DNA from: Parietaria judaica
Lineage: Eukaryota > Streptophyta > Magnoliopsida > Rosales > Urticaceae
Assembly (NCBI GenBank): GCA_954871525.1
Contig: OX940870.1
Coordinates: forward strand, 11,563,501-11,627,500
Length of the DNA stretch: 64,000 bases
Reading direction: 5' to 3'
Under the pieces are notes generated by a model. That model searched no databases and was not told where the DNA came from. It was given only the letters and a program-made list of their open reading frames with translations. The translations under genes were made by a program, and so were the position numbers. Shown piece by piece: positions 12,130 to 23,600 of the stretch (its first letter is position 1; each line of letters begins with the position of its first letter).

Positions 12130-14010
12130 GAAAGTGTTGGACATGTGTCCTTAAACAAGCTGTTTTAACCCATTTGTAAAAGATTATGACTAGTCGTTGA
12201 ATAAAGATAATACTTATTATGTTAATCTTATTATAGTTTCTATAGAGTAAAATAGAATGTTTGATCCATAGTTCATAATGGAATGCAATTATGTTATTAT
12301 CATCACACCCGAGTCAATGTGAGGAAGAATTGATAATCATAATAAATGAACTTAAAGTGTCCGTGACCTGATTAACTGGGTGGGAGCCCATTAATCGAAA
12401 AGGTCATTAATGTGACTAAGTGATATAATCCTATTCTGGATTAAATGTGTGTGTCACATTCACTAGAAGTGCATTAAGTATGAAGCGTCTTCATACTGGA
12501 CTGGACCTGACTTAAACTCAAGAAGTTATCATATAAGACCGTCACTGATAACTTGAAGTTGAGTCACTAGTAGATGATCAAATGGATATTCGATCTAAGT
12601 CCTGAGTGATCTTGAGTCTGATCTGTTGACTTGATTGTTCTTTGATTTAACCGTTTAAGAACACAATAAATTATCACTGTTCCCAACACTATTATTTTGG
12701 GAACATGATAGTCAACAGTGAAGGTAGCTTGATCATAGATATGGGCATAACATAGCTCTCTTAAGAGTCAAGATGATTCCCTTAATTGTCGATGGTGAGA
12801 AGTGAGATTTACCCATGGCCAGCTTATGACTCGTAATCATAAGTGGGTTGCTCATAATATTATCGACTGAGTTAAGGATGAAAATGCAGTGAGAGGCAAT
12901 ACGGTAAAAACCGCCTGCTCATGTACTGGATCATCAAGTGAAAGATCAATAACCGGAATTTGATTGTATCAATGGACACCCTGCTGTTATAAGGGAATTA
13001 TATATACCGTATCACTAAAGAGTACAGCCTCGGGTCTATAGTGGAATCACTTCGAGGTTTGACGAACATCTAGCGGTTCGTTGGAGCTTAAGTGATACGG
13101 GTACATGGTCCTCAGGATAGCTCCGTAACGGATGATAAGTACGTGATTAAAATACATTCTGGATAATGTTTAATCATTTGGCTCGACTAATAAAACTGAC
13201 AAGTCTTTGGCAGACGTCAGATAGTTTTATCGTCAGCGTGGCAAAAGTACCATATTTTGGTACACGGAATTAACTGATAAAAATAAAGTTAGAATTTAGA
13301 TTTTCTATCATCACCATGTTGATGTAAATTAAATTCTAACCAACTTTTCTTTTTGAACCAAGTCATTCCGACTTACGGTTTGTGATTTATGGATTTTCTA
13401 AGTTTGTGTTCGGTACGACAAGCTAAGAAATTAAATCACATGTCACGAATTTAAATGATGGTGTGGCACCATGACATTTTAATGTGTGATATTGAGATCA
13501 GGAATTATTAATATAATTTAATTATTTGGATTTAATTATTAATATCTTATTAATAATTAATTAATAATTAATAGATTTATATTAATAATAATAATATATA
13601 TTTAATTATATATTATATGTGTATATCGATTATTGAGCAGCAAGAAAAGTACAACCACTTCACACGCATTTGACTTGGTTTGAACTTTTAATATTTGCGG
13701 CATAAGTACCTAATATTTAGTATTTTAGCAAAAACCCTAAAATCAATTTAATCCATTGGATTAGAAATGATTTAATATCAACCATTGGATTAAGATAATT
13801 GATTTTTGACCTAACCCTAATTCGAAAATAGTAGCTTGGTGACCAAGCTTAGGGTTTTCGAATTTGACCTAATTAATTATATCCGTTGGATCGGTTTAAG
13901 ATTTAATCTTTACCGTCGGATTGGAAATTAATTAATATATAATAATTAATAATTTTTCGAAATTATTATTATTATTATTATATATATATATTTCGAAATT
14001 TAAATAAGTA

Positions 14011-14340
14011 GATAAGATTGGTTTTTGATTTTACCAAGTCTTTCTTATTTAATTAAATCACTAATTAATTATATCCATTGGATTTAGATAAGATTGAATC
14101 TAAACCTTTGGATTAGGATAATTAATTATATTTAATAATTATTTCGAAATTAAATATATATATATATATATTCGAATTATATTTAAATAAGAGGATAAGA
14201 TTGGTTTTTGATTTTACCAAGTCTTTCTTATTTAATTAAATCCCTAATTAATTATATCCATTGGATTTAGATGAGATTGAATCTAAACCTTTGGATTAAG
14301 ATATTAATTATATTTAATATATATAATTTCGAAATTTGGG
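14011..14340. repeat. Tandem duplication inside the solo LTR
   Basis: A block starting GATAAGATTGGTTTTTGATT at 14011 recurs at 14194, giving a 183-bp period and two similar copies. It lies upstream of the LTR promoter, where such repeats are common in retroelement U3 regions. Confidence 0.8.
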
Positions 14341-14374
14341 AGTAAATTTCTCAAATTTGGTTACGGACTAAGGC

Positions 14375-14382
14375 TATAAATA
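14375..14382 (+). promoter_or_regulatory. TATA box of the solo LTR
   Basis: TATAAATA sits 690 bp before the 3' end of the solo LTR, after a long AT-rich part and just before a CT-rich segment ending in a GC-rich leader. This is the expected order of U3, R and U5. Whether it is still active cannot be seen. Confidence 0.6.
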
Positions 14383-15071
14383 GGGAGCTCATTCTATACA
14401 TTTTTCACACCTTTCCCCAGAGCAAAAACTCGAGCTCTCCCTCTCTCTTTAGGGTCTGCGAGTTTTCTGCTTCTGATCTCTCTTCTGGTTCGGCTTAGGA
14501 GATATTTTTCTCCGGAAGCTTAAAAAGAACCGTCAGTTAAATTTTGCGACGGAGTCCTGCCGGCGAAGCCCACGCTTCGGTACGAGGAATCGAGGAGAAT
14601 ATCCCGGAAGATCACGGGAGTTTCCCGCAGCATCGGCGGAGCCCTGCCAAAGTCTGAACGCGCAGCCGGAAGTCGTCAATGAGGTACGGCCTTATGCATT
14701 GGGTTAATAAATGCAAAATTCCTTTTATTGTATTTATTTATTTTCCATAGACATTAGATTTAATAATGTTGTTATGAAATTAATTGTGATAATTAAATTG
14801 CCAATTATTTATCCGGTCGCTTTATCCAAATTACTCGATGTCAGTACGTTGTTACGGTGTAATTTTTCCGACCTAATTTTTTTTTTTTTGAAGTTACTCG
14901 AACGGACTGATGAGATCGGAATATTCGAGGTAATTTGGACGGGACGTTAAAAGTATTTTTAATGAATTTGCAATCGAATCTATTTCGTTATTTTTCAAGG
15001 TAAATTGGCATATTAGTATATCCGATTTCCAATAATTGGTGTCGGAGCTATATCCAATTTCCAACAGAAAG

Positions 15072-15236
15072 ATGAACAAAAAAGGAAGGGTTGGAACAGA
15101 CATGGTGGGTAGCTCCAGAATCGAGTATCCACTGTCTAGAAAGAGGTAAAATGGAGTTGGAACAGATAGACGATGAAAAACGTACCAGGGAAGGGCATAG
15201 GTGAAGATGAGGAACTTCCAGAATGATTTGCGGCAT
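15072..15236 (-). pseudogene. Copia protease, N-terminal part
   Basis: The minus-strand frame includes QWILDSGATHHVCSNPSFF, the copia aspartic protease motif with the catalytic D-S-G-A. The frame is cut at 15071 by the nested LTR; the remainder resumes at 12129. Protease releases the mature Gag and Pol proteins in functional elements. Confidence 0.85.
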
Positions 15237-15240
15237 AACT

Positions 15241-16286
15241 CTGACCTTGAGAGTTCAGAAGAGCTAGGAGTTGTTGATACTGATCCGAAGTTAGTGCAAT
15301 TGACGATGATTGAGGTATAATCTGTGGTGACTAAAGGAGGCCTGGTTGCTGCGAGACACTGAGTTGGTGAGTGAAGTTGGATTGAAGAGAGTTCCGAGCA
15401 GAGTTTTGCGACGCACTTGTGTGACTGAACCGTGGTTTCTATTTGAATCCAGGGATGTAACCTGGGGAAAACCGTGTAATGTGTGGCCCTGAACCCCACA
15501 GTGAGAGCAGCTAGCACGTAAACCCTTTTGCTTAAAAGGAGAGGCAGCGACAACATGAGCAGAAGTCGGTGGCGACGAGACTGATGGTGCAGATGACTGG
15601 AAGGCCATTAAAGGTGGTGGTGCAGATATTAGGTCATGCCCAATGGTTCGCTGACGCTCCTCTTGAACAACTAAGGAGAAAACCTTAGAAATAGAAGGTA
15701 AAGGATCCATGAGAAGAATCCGAGCGCGGGTTGAAGCAAAAGAGTCGTTTAGCCCCATCAGGAACTAGATAACATACTCTATTTGCTGGTGGTCCATCCA
15801 GGAGTTCATTCCACCGCAATGGCAAACGGGTATTGGTGAAAAATCCTTGAGCTCATCCCAAAGAATTTTAAGGCGTGTGTAGTAAGCATTCACATCCAAA
15901 GAGCCTTGAGATAGACTGAGCAGGGACTTCTTGATTTAGAATATTCTTGGTGCATTGCTTTGATGAAAGCGATCGTGGAGATCGACCCAAACGTCGCGGG
16001 CACTATCAATGTATAACAGACTGTCGGCGATGTCCCGAGCAACAGAATTTAAAAGCCACGAAGTGATCATACTGTTACATCGAGACCATGAGCCAAAATT
16101 TGAATCACTGTCAGGGGGTCGGAATAAGGAACCATCAACAAAATGGACCTTGTGTTTGGCATTTAGAGCCATAAGCATCGACCGACACCATGAATTGTAA
16201 TTAGGGCCAGTGAGGATCTGAGAAACAAGAACGAGAGTAGGGTTATCTCCATTGTGAAGAAAAAAAGGGTTACTGGAATCATCCAT
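15241..16286 (-). pseudogene. Copia gag, disrupted
   Basis: From the ATG at 16286 the product begins MDDSSNPFFLHNGDNPTL and reads ILTGPNYNSWCRSMLMALNA and KVHFVDGSL, typical of the plant copia Gag N-terminus. Stops follow APRIF (about 15936) and just before 15758, where the text resumes with FLMGLNDSFASTRARILLMD. The zinc knuckle remains as CSHCGVQGHT, but the final cysteine part seems lost. Gag would form the virus-like particle; this copy cannot give a full-length one. Confidence 0.88.
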
Positions 16287-16389
16287 TGATGAAATTCGAG
16301 CTAGATGAGGTTTGGGAGGTGAAAGGGATTAAACCTATTTTGTTGACCACTACCACTAGCCAAAATCAAGAAAAAAATGAAAAATAGAA

Positions 16390-16401
16390 GCTCTGATACC
16401 A
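16390..16401 (-). other. Primer binding site of the copia element (initiator tRNA-Met)
   Basis: On the minus strand TGGTATCAGAGC follows the 5' LTR directly. It is the complement of the 3' end of plant initiator tRNA-Met, used as primer by most plant copia elements. Confidence 0.92.
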
Positions 16402-16630
16402 TTTTAGAAATGGTGAAGCAAAAATAAACGCTTTCTAGAGAGAGAATAAATGGAAGAAGAAAATGCTTTCTCATTAATTTGTGAAAGGATTACAATCAGC
16501 AACATATAGCAAAGATGGGGAGAATAGGAAGAAACAGGTATTTATAGCTTGTATTATTCTAATAAAAGAACTTAATGATAGAAGCATATACGACATCAAA
16601 TTGAGCATTGTCGTATTGGCAAATTTAATA
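16402..16630 (-). repeat. 5' LTR of the copia element
   Basis: This 229-bp LTR pairs with 8841-9073; it lacks the four bases found there near 8967 and differs at about four further positions. GTGAG follows at 16631-16635 as the target duplication. Confidence 0.93.
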
Positions 16631-16635
16631 GTGAG

Positions 16636-17170
16636 CACGAGGAAAATTTTCAATCGATTTTCTTTTTTTTTCAAATATGTAAATAACGACAATCATAGAC
16701 AATCGCTATAAAAATAATATGGACGGACGGTGAAGAACTGAGGCTAAGAAGCAAATTCGACACAGAACACGTTGGTGTTCACGCTCTGCACAAATGCAAT
16801 CCAGAATATAATTCCTAACTACAAACAAAATTAATAATGATATGATTAGCATATAAGTTGGATAAATTAGCAGAGTGTTTGGACTTTGGAGTCTTTCCCT
16901 AAAATCTTTTTGTAGAAGTTGCCCAAAAACAACAAGATGGTGCAAATTTATCTTCGGTCTCTAATAACCGACTCAAATTTTCGAGATACTGAAAATCAGT
17001 CAATGATATTTTCCCCCACAAAAATATGATTGACTGTTCTATAGTCTCTAATAACCGACTCCACTTTCGCATAGAATAAAAATGAGTAACTATGTTGCTT
17101 CTATATATTATAATAAAAAAATCAATTAATACTAGTCTTTCTTTTGTGCTCTAACAAATACAGTATTGAG
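16636..17170. other. Intergenic DNA with a short direct repeat
   Basis: No supportable gene. The phrase CTCTAATAACCGACTC occurs twice, near 16959 and 17046. The bases after 16635 should continue the sequence interrupted at 8840 by the copia element. Confidence 0.5.
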
Positions 17171-17424
17171 ATTAAATTTTAACATAAAATATAATTTCCA
17201 TCACCACCACCACAACCACAACCATTACCATTTACCAACCTCCCTTTCAATCTCCATCTCCTCCTCACTCCACAATATCTCATCTCTAGATTGGCTCCGC
17301 TGTCGGTGGAACTACAAGTGTGTTCTATGGATTTAACACTGGTATGGAGATTGAAAGGGAGGTTGGTAAATGGTAATGGTTGTGGTGGTGGTGATGGAAA
17401 TTATATTTTATGTTAAAATTTAAT
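17171..17424. repeat. Long near-perfect inverted repeat (hairpin)
   Basis: The left arm 17171-17257 (87 bases, starting ATTAAATTTTAACAT) and the right arm 17344-17424 (81 bases) are reverse complements apart from one 6-bp CAACCA unit extra in the left arm. The loop is 86 bases. A transcript would fold into an almost perfect stem of about 80 bp. The arms carry CACCAC/CAACCA runs rather than transposon-like ends, and I see no target duplication. It may be a recent foldback duplication or a small-RNA precursor. Confidence 0.9.
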
Positions 17425-17876
17425 CTGTAAAGTCAGATTGGTAGGGATTTCTCTATTATGGATTTCTCTTCTTGATTTCCGTACAGTCAAATTTTGGTAG
17501 GGATTTCTCTATTGCCTTTTCTTGCTTTCTGTAGAGTCAGATTACTAAGTTTTTATGCGGATTAAGAATATTGTTACCAAACACAACGTGAAAGCGATAA
17601 AGGCACACAAGATGTTTTCGTACACAGTTTGGGCCGGCCCTCGGGGAAAATGTTATAGCCTTCGGAAGTCGTGACCTAGCTTAAAAGAGCTGAAAAAACT
17701 AAAATTCAATTTTTGTTTAAAATGTAAAAACAGGACTTTTAATGATTATTTATTCGAGGTTTGATTTTTTTATGTAGAGCACTAAAATGAAGCACTCGAG
17801 GCAAATTGTACAGCTCTTATTAAGTAAAGGCCTTTTGCATAAAAATGATGACAAACCTGAAAATCAATTTTTAATG
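17425..17876. other. Intergenic DNA with short direct repeats
   Basis: GGTAGGGATTTCTCTATT occurs at about 17440 and 17493 with similar neighbouring words (GTAAAGTCAGATT, GTACAGTCAAATT, GTAGAGTCAGATT), a short degenerate tandem repeat directly after the hairpin. No gene is seen. Confidence 0.6.
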
Positions 17877-17878
17877 TA

Positions 17879-18053
17879 CAGTTGAACTTCTATAAATTTA
17901 TAAGGTTGGGACTAGAGAAATTTATTATATTATCGAGTTTATTAATTTATTGAGGTAAAAATTGAACTACGTTAGTATAGTCGGGACCGGAGAAAATTAT
18001 TAATTAACCGCGACTATTAATTTATCGAGTATTAATTTATGGAGGTTCTACTG
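17879..18053. mobile_element. Emigrant-like MITE (pogo/Tc1-mariner type)
   Basis: The 175-bp element starts CAGTTGAACTTCTATAAATT and ends as the inverted form, TTTATGGAGGTTCTACTG, with TA on both sides (17877-17878 and 18054-18055). The TA target and CAGTA-GAACCTCTATAAATT-type ends are those of Emigrant MITEs, which are mobilised by pogo-like transposases. No coding sequence is present. A second, more decayed relative lies at 50269-50434. Confidence 0.82.
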
Positions 18054-18247
18054 TAAATGGATTTCAATGGTCATGAAAAAAGGATTTCGATGCGTAGTCA
18101 CGCGTTTGGATTTAATACATAGGGCGCAAAAATCAAACACTCGAGGTAAAGGTTATATAGCTTTCGAAGTCGAGACTTAGCCTAAAAAAGGTAAAAAAGG
18201 CTAAAACTAACTATTTGTTGTAAAATAATTTTATTAGATATAATAAG

Positions 18248-18831
18248 TGTTATGTGCATTTGTCTAACATATAAAAATTGAGCCCATTTTGACAAAAGTC
18301 AAAGCCCATTAAAAAAAGTCAAAGCCCGTCATGGAAAGTCAAGGCCCATCACCAAACCCAGGACCGACGAACTAAGACATTGGCGAGGCTCGGGGACAAA
18401 AAGGCAACGAAGCCGACGAGGCGGCGAAGCGAGGAAGCCGACAAGGCGACGAGGCGACGAGATGACGAGGCGATGAAGCCGACAAGGCGACGAAGTCCCT
18501 CGTCAGAGCTTGACGATGGCATAACTTGTAATTATTCTACACGACGAGAAGATCCGAGACTACGAAGATCTCCGGGGAATCCTCCGGATTTCCCTAAACA
18601 CAACATACTGATTCGCGGACAACCCGAAGACATCAAAGACGAATCAAGAAGCACCGACAACCCCTTTTGCAGGCAAGGGGCCCCGACAACCCCCTAATGC
18701 AGAGGAGAAGTTTGGGTAAATATATAAGCATGGCTAAAAAATTTGAGTTTCAGATTTAATTTGAGCGGTGTTCATTGTCTCTTTTATTTGAGTTTTAGAT
18801 TTAATAATTTCGCTCGTTTCTGCACTAACAT
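18248..18831 (+). repeat. LTR-like remnant
   Basis: The stretch begins TGTTATGTGC and ends GCACTAACA, with TATATAAG near 18720. Its middle is a run of CGACGAGGCG-type repeats (18370-18500), which produces an apparent 105-residue frame rich in R, K and E without known domains. I found no target duplication. The last bases (CGCTCGTTTCTGCACTAACA) recur almost unchanged at 62630-62648, which supports a shared element family. Confidence 0.4.
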
Positions 18832-19774
18832 AAACTAACAACAAGTGACATGTCATTTTTTAATTATAAATTTAGCTAATTTATTAAACATGTCGTTTTT
18901 CTACTACTATTGTGAGAAATTTGTGTTTAGAAAAATGAATGTCGTTTTTCAAATTCACATGTCTACAGAAGAAAGGTTTAGTTGAGATCTGATTTTTTTA
19001 TTATTATTTTTTATTATTATTATTATTTTTTTTTGTTGAAGGAGTTGAGATCTGATTTTTCTTTTGAGGGAATTTTGAGATCTGATTTGAAGCTGAAGGA
19101 AATGGCGTTTTCTACGAAGCTCGTCCGGGATTCTCGCGGTGGTCGCCGTCGCAGACGTGCCTGCCGGCGAGGTTGTTCGGCTCGTGGGGTGGTATGGTGG
19201 CGTGGGGATGGTGCGGCTCTGTTTACTTGTCTGACTGAGCATCACTTCTAAAATAAGCCCGTCAAAAATAATAAGTAGAACATTTTGCTCACGTTTTTCA
19301 CCCTCCTCCCTCCCTCCCTCCCTAAGTCATCAACAGCTACAGCTACAGCAAGCAAGTGAGATCTGTTGGAACTTATTTCAAGTTAAGTGAAATTTTGGTA
19401 CATTCGCCTAAAATATTTATTTGGTACTTATACCATATATTTTTTTTATTGGATTCCGATTGTTTTCTATCATTTAATTTATCAAAGTATATTTGTTGAT
19501 AAGTGGGTTGAGTGATTCCGATCGATACCGAGTGCACGGTTTCGGTCGAGACAGTGTTTTACTAGGCTATTTTATTCTGGGAGTGACGGGGCAATCACGA
19601 ACTGCTGCACCGAGGCAGAGCCGCGAAACGTCTTAAAGAGAGCTGAGGTCTTCTTATGTCCTAGAATTTAGGATAATTTCTTAGTGATAGTGGGGTCAAA
19701 ATGATCGTTGGAAACTTGGAATATGGCGAGTAAATAGCCACGACCCCCATTTTCTCTGTTTATTATGTAATCAA
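18832..19774. other. Intergenic repeats, possible further LTR fragment
   Basis: GAGATCTGATTT occurs three times between 18984 and 19088. A CCCTCCCTCC run lies at about 19302-19323. From about 19366 (TGTTGGAACTT) to 19730 the text, with a GC-rich stretch near 19540-19640, resembles retroelement U5/leader DNA but has no detectable pair. The frames at 18982-19251 are repeat- and GC-driven on both strands and I do not accept them as genes. Confidence 0.45.
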
Positions 19775-20238
19775 TCTATATATATTATAAACGGAGAAAC
19801 TCATAAGTGATGTGGCACAACAAAATCAAAGTATTTAGAAAAAGAGGATCTAGATGAATTACAGTGTATTTAGAACAATAGAATCAAGGTATTGGGATTT
19901 CCTATTTTCTCACAATTTATAATTAATTTTTTCATAAACCTAAATGTCTTATTAATGAATGTTTAAACGTGAAGAAACTAAATACCTTATAAAATGTCAT
20001 GTAACTAACGAATAGGCTTTTAGTCATCCCTTTCATTTATTATATTTACAAGCATTCAAGTTGTGACTTCTCACTTTTGCATTTTGTTACATATATATAA
20101 ACCTATAGAAAGCATCGATTATGAAATGATCATATGTTCTTAAACCTAGATTCTTATTATATTCTTGTGCTGTTCTTATTTTTTTTTTTTTTATTATTCT
20201 TATGTTCTTAATATCTGTTAATACATCTTTATTCAGCG

Positions 20239-20690
20239 ATGAATAATGCGCGTAAACTGAAGTCCACTGAAGATATCAACATCCATGCAAACAAATTTTT
20301 GTAAGTATTTTTGTTTTTTCATTATTTTTCTATTTTTCTATTTTGGTAAGTAGTTTTACAATAGTGTGTTTTTTTTTTTTTATAAATATTATTTGCTTGA
20401 TTCAAGGCAATTAATAGTGCTTCGTCTTAGTTAAATTCTTATATAAGTGTATAGTGTATATAACATATATGTTCAGTTTGAGTGTATAGTGTATATATAT
20501 CCACAATTCACACATATCACACATGCATATGTCTATTTTCCTTCTATTTGCTTCTGTTTTTTAAAGAACAAAGATCATCGTTATCATTAATCTCTCTCTC
20601 TATATATATGTGTGTTTATGCAGAAAATCTGATTATTACGGATGCAAGCTATCGGATTTTCAAAGGTACGACGATCCAACATTAGTATAG
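20239..20690 (+). CDS. Possible small two-exon frame, unrecognised
   Basis: An ATG at 20239 opens MNNARKLKSTEDINIHANKF; a GTAAG donor follows at 20301. A pyrimidine-rich stretch ending in CAG at 20623 allows a second exon (20624-20690) that reads on in phase through KSDYYGCKLSDFQR to a stop, giving about 42 residues. The codon content is less AT-biased than the surroundings. I do not recognise the protein. It could be a captured gene fragment in the candidate Helitron or chance. Confidence 0.18.
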
Positions 20691-23600
20691 AACGATGATG
20701 TTAAGAACAGTGACAACGATATTGGTTAAGAAAATGACCACGGCGGCTTAAAGAACGACGACAAGACAACAATTCGAATAACGACCATAATAGTCGTGTT
20801 AGAAGAAAAAAAAATTGTGTAATTTAATCTTTAGTAAATGGTGATCAAAGTTTAGAAATTTAGTGCAAAAAGATATATTTTTACTTCCTTGATTCCAATT
20901 TATTATTACATACATATTATTTTAGAAAGTTCTTGACTTGCAACATTTCTTCGAACTTTTGCACCATCCATGTTTAGCATCACAAAAAGATTGTTTTACA
21001 CTAACACACTGATTTTCACAAACCATTGTATGATTCATAGATCCTTTGAGAACATAAAGTAAATAATCATTTGCGTAGGATCAAGATTTTCAAGAGTTGT
21101 ATTCCACCAATAGTTATACACTCATTATATATATAAATAGTTTTTCTGTATAATATAAATATATTTATATATTTCATATAATGGCGTTTAGACATTGGAA
21201 ATATTTATTACAAATACAACAAATAATTTTATTTGAATAATAAATATTAAGTTTTCTTTAACTATAATAAAATTCACTAAGGAGTAAAAAAATTACTTCT
21301 TAAAGTTTTCTAATATAATCAGATCAAAGAAAGGATTCATGATGATAAAAAATGTTTAGTATAATGAATCTGGTAAAAGAAAATAATTGTCAAATAAAGC
21401 TAACATACATAGCAAATGTGACTCGTTATATGAATGATATGTTGGTTTTTAATTGCCAATTTCTTCTATTTTTCATTATACCTTATGCATATTACACATT
21501 AACTTTTTATGGCTAATTATAATATGGGCGATGTTGGTTTTTAATGGCTAACATATATCTATTGGCTTTTATGTTTGATCTATTTTTTTTTTTTTTTTTT
21601 TGAATGGGTGTTTGATACTTTGATCTATTCGTCAAAGGTGACATTTGATAATTTATATAGTTGCTTTTATATTGATTCTTGCTTTTGGTGGTTTTGAAGA
21701 TAAATAGTCGAAATAAATAGCATTTGGTTAAATTTATTTATTTAGTTTATCTTATTTTTGTGTTATATCTGTAATTTGTAAACGTACTTTTATTTTGAGG
21801 ATGTAGTAGTGATAAGAGAAATTAGAGAATTAGTAATTGGTAATTGGTCATTAATTATTGTAATAGAAATCAATTTGCATGCATTTATAAGAAAGTAGTA
21901 ATTATATTGGAAGATGAATAAACGCTTTACACAAAAATCTATATATCTATATCACGTATACAAAGTTACAAACAATTGATGATATCACGTATATGTCTAT
22001 GGCATGCACTAATGGAGAGACATAGTATGCATTGATTACTGATCAATAGTAATTATTATTATCTATGTAACATAGATGTAACACTGAAAATATTTCAATT
22101 AATGCATTAAGACGTGCATTTATTTGCTTTCATGTATTCCCCTAAAAACAAAATAGAGCCTAGGCATACGAAAGTTTTGTATATGAATCGACTTTCGGTG
22201 TATCTCTATCGACCTTTCTCAATAAATATAAATTATTGAGTAATCAATTGAAAAGCAACGTACGTATACAAGCGTTTACAAAATGATCTACAAGCCTAAA
22301 TGCATAGATAAGTTACAATGTGTCTATATAAATAGAGGATATGTCAATCTAAAGTCAGATCAAGTTTTAGTCACACCTAAAACAAAAAAATCTTCTTCAG
22401 AGGTCTATCCAAGCACGTGGCTGATTTCTTCTCATCACCGTAAATCATCGTACCACTACAAAGGATATTGGTTTTTTTTTTCTTTTCCTTCTTATCTATT
22501 CAGTAATATTTTACATGATTGATTTTGATAGTATATGACTATATGTATCGATGGGCCACTCAACTCATTAAAATATTTATGCAAAGATTTTTTTTCTACT
22601 AACACTCAGCAACTATTTAAATATATTTACAGAATTTAAACTAGAAATTTTGATACACTCCCTTTTAATATTCTTGGTATGTTATTGAGATACTTTTGGG
22701 GTTGTGGTGGTGCATCAAGAGCTTCGGATTTCTATTTTTTTTTATCATGTAGTTACTTTAATAAAAAAATAAACGGAACTAAATACTATTAATTACTAGA
22801 AATTAATAGTATCATTGAGATAAGAATCTCAATCGAGCTAATGCATATTGAAACTTTCGCCATAAAATCTCACATAAATCATGAAAGAAAAATTAATTGC
22901 TTATTAAATATTTTTTTTGGTTTATTCGTGTTATGTTTTCTTTTATTTTACTTTTATTTTTGCCATATCTTATGGATTTACTATCGTAGATGAAATTCCA
23001 AAAGGTCATCAAAAGTTAAGCATTACATAAGTATTTATGATAATTCACAAAGTGACAAATTTTCACTCTATTTTTTAGTTAGCTAATACGAATTTATTTG
23101 TTATTACTATAATACATCTATAAATATTAGTTTTGTCCTTTTTTTTTCTTATTATAAGAATTATAGTTTTTACACAACCCGTAAAAAAATAATTATAAGA
23201 GAGATTATCTATTATATGTGTGTGTGTATATGTATAGAATATTGTTAAGAATGAGGTCGGAGAATGAAGGAATCCTAATTTCATTTTTTATCATAATTTT
23301 GATTAATTTTAATGAAAATTATTACCACTTATTAAGGGATGTTATGGAAAATAAATGCTCATTTATTTATATATGTATATAAAGAGAAGATCTTTCAATG
23401 AGTGACACATTAATAGTGAAGTTACAAGAATTCTAATTTCTTCTTCTTTTTTTTCTCACAATTTTGATTAATTTTCATGAAAAATATTATCATCGCTAAT
23501 GTTATGGAAAATAAATAGTCATTACTTCTTTATTAAAGCTTATAGGGGATTCCTAAACTTTTTATCTTCAACTGCTTTACGTATTTTTAATTAAAAACAT

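Larger units (their letters stand above)
12135..15066 (+). mobile_element. Large solo LTR nested in the copia element
   Basis: The 2,932-bp insert begins TGTTGGACATG, ends TTTCCAACA, and is flanked by a 5-bp duplication GAAAG (12130-12134 and 15067-15071), the signature of an LTR-retroelement insertion. It interrupts the copia protease. There is no internal coding region and no second LTR, so it is best read as a solo LTR left by recombination between two LTRs. A promoter-like region (TATAAATA at 14375) lies near its 3' part, followed by a GC-rich leader, which fixes the plus orientation. The size is large for a single LTR; a non-autonomous element is the alternative. Confidence 0.8.
8841..16630 (-). 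mobile_element. Ty1/copia LTR retrotransposon, decayed, with a nested solo LTR
   Basis: Read on the minus strand the order is 5' LTR (16402-16630), primer site, gag, protease, integrase, reverse transcriptase, RNase H, polypurine tract and 3' LTR (8841-9073); integrase before reverse transcriptase marks the copia superfamily. A 5-bp target duplication GTGAG flanks it (8836-8840 and 16631-16635). The LTRs differ by about four substitutions and one 4-bp gap by my reading, so insertion is fairly recent, yet the coding region has stops and frameshifts and is split by a later insertion at 12135-15066. The LTRs do not have the usual TG...CA ends. Confidence 0.95.

Noticed and set aside
18380..18697. 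105-residue basic frame (MARLGDKKATKPTRRRSEEA...)
   Set aside because: The composition is driven by CGACGAGGCG-type repeats inside an LTR-like remnant, with no recognisable domain.
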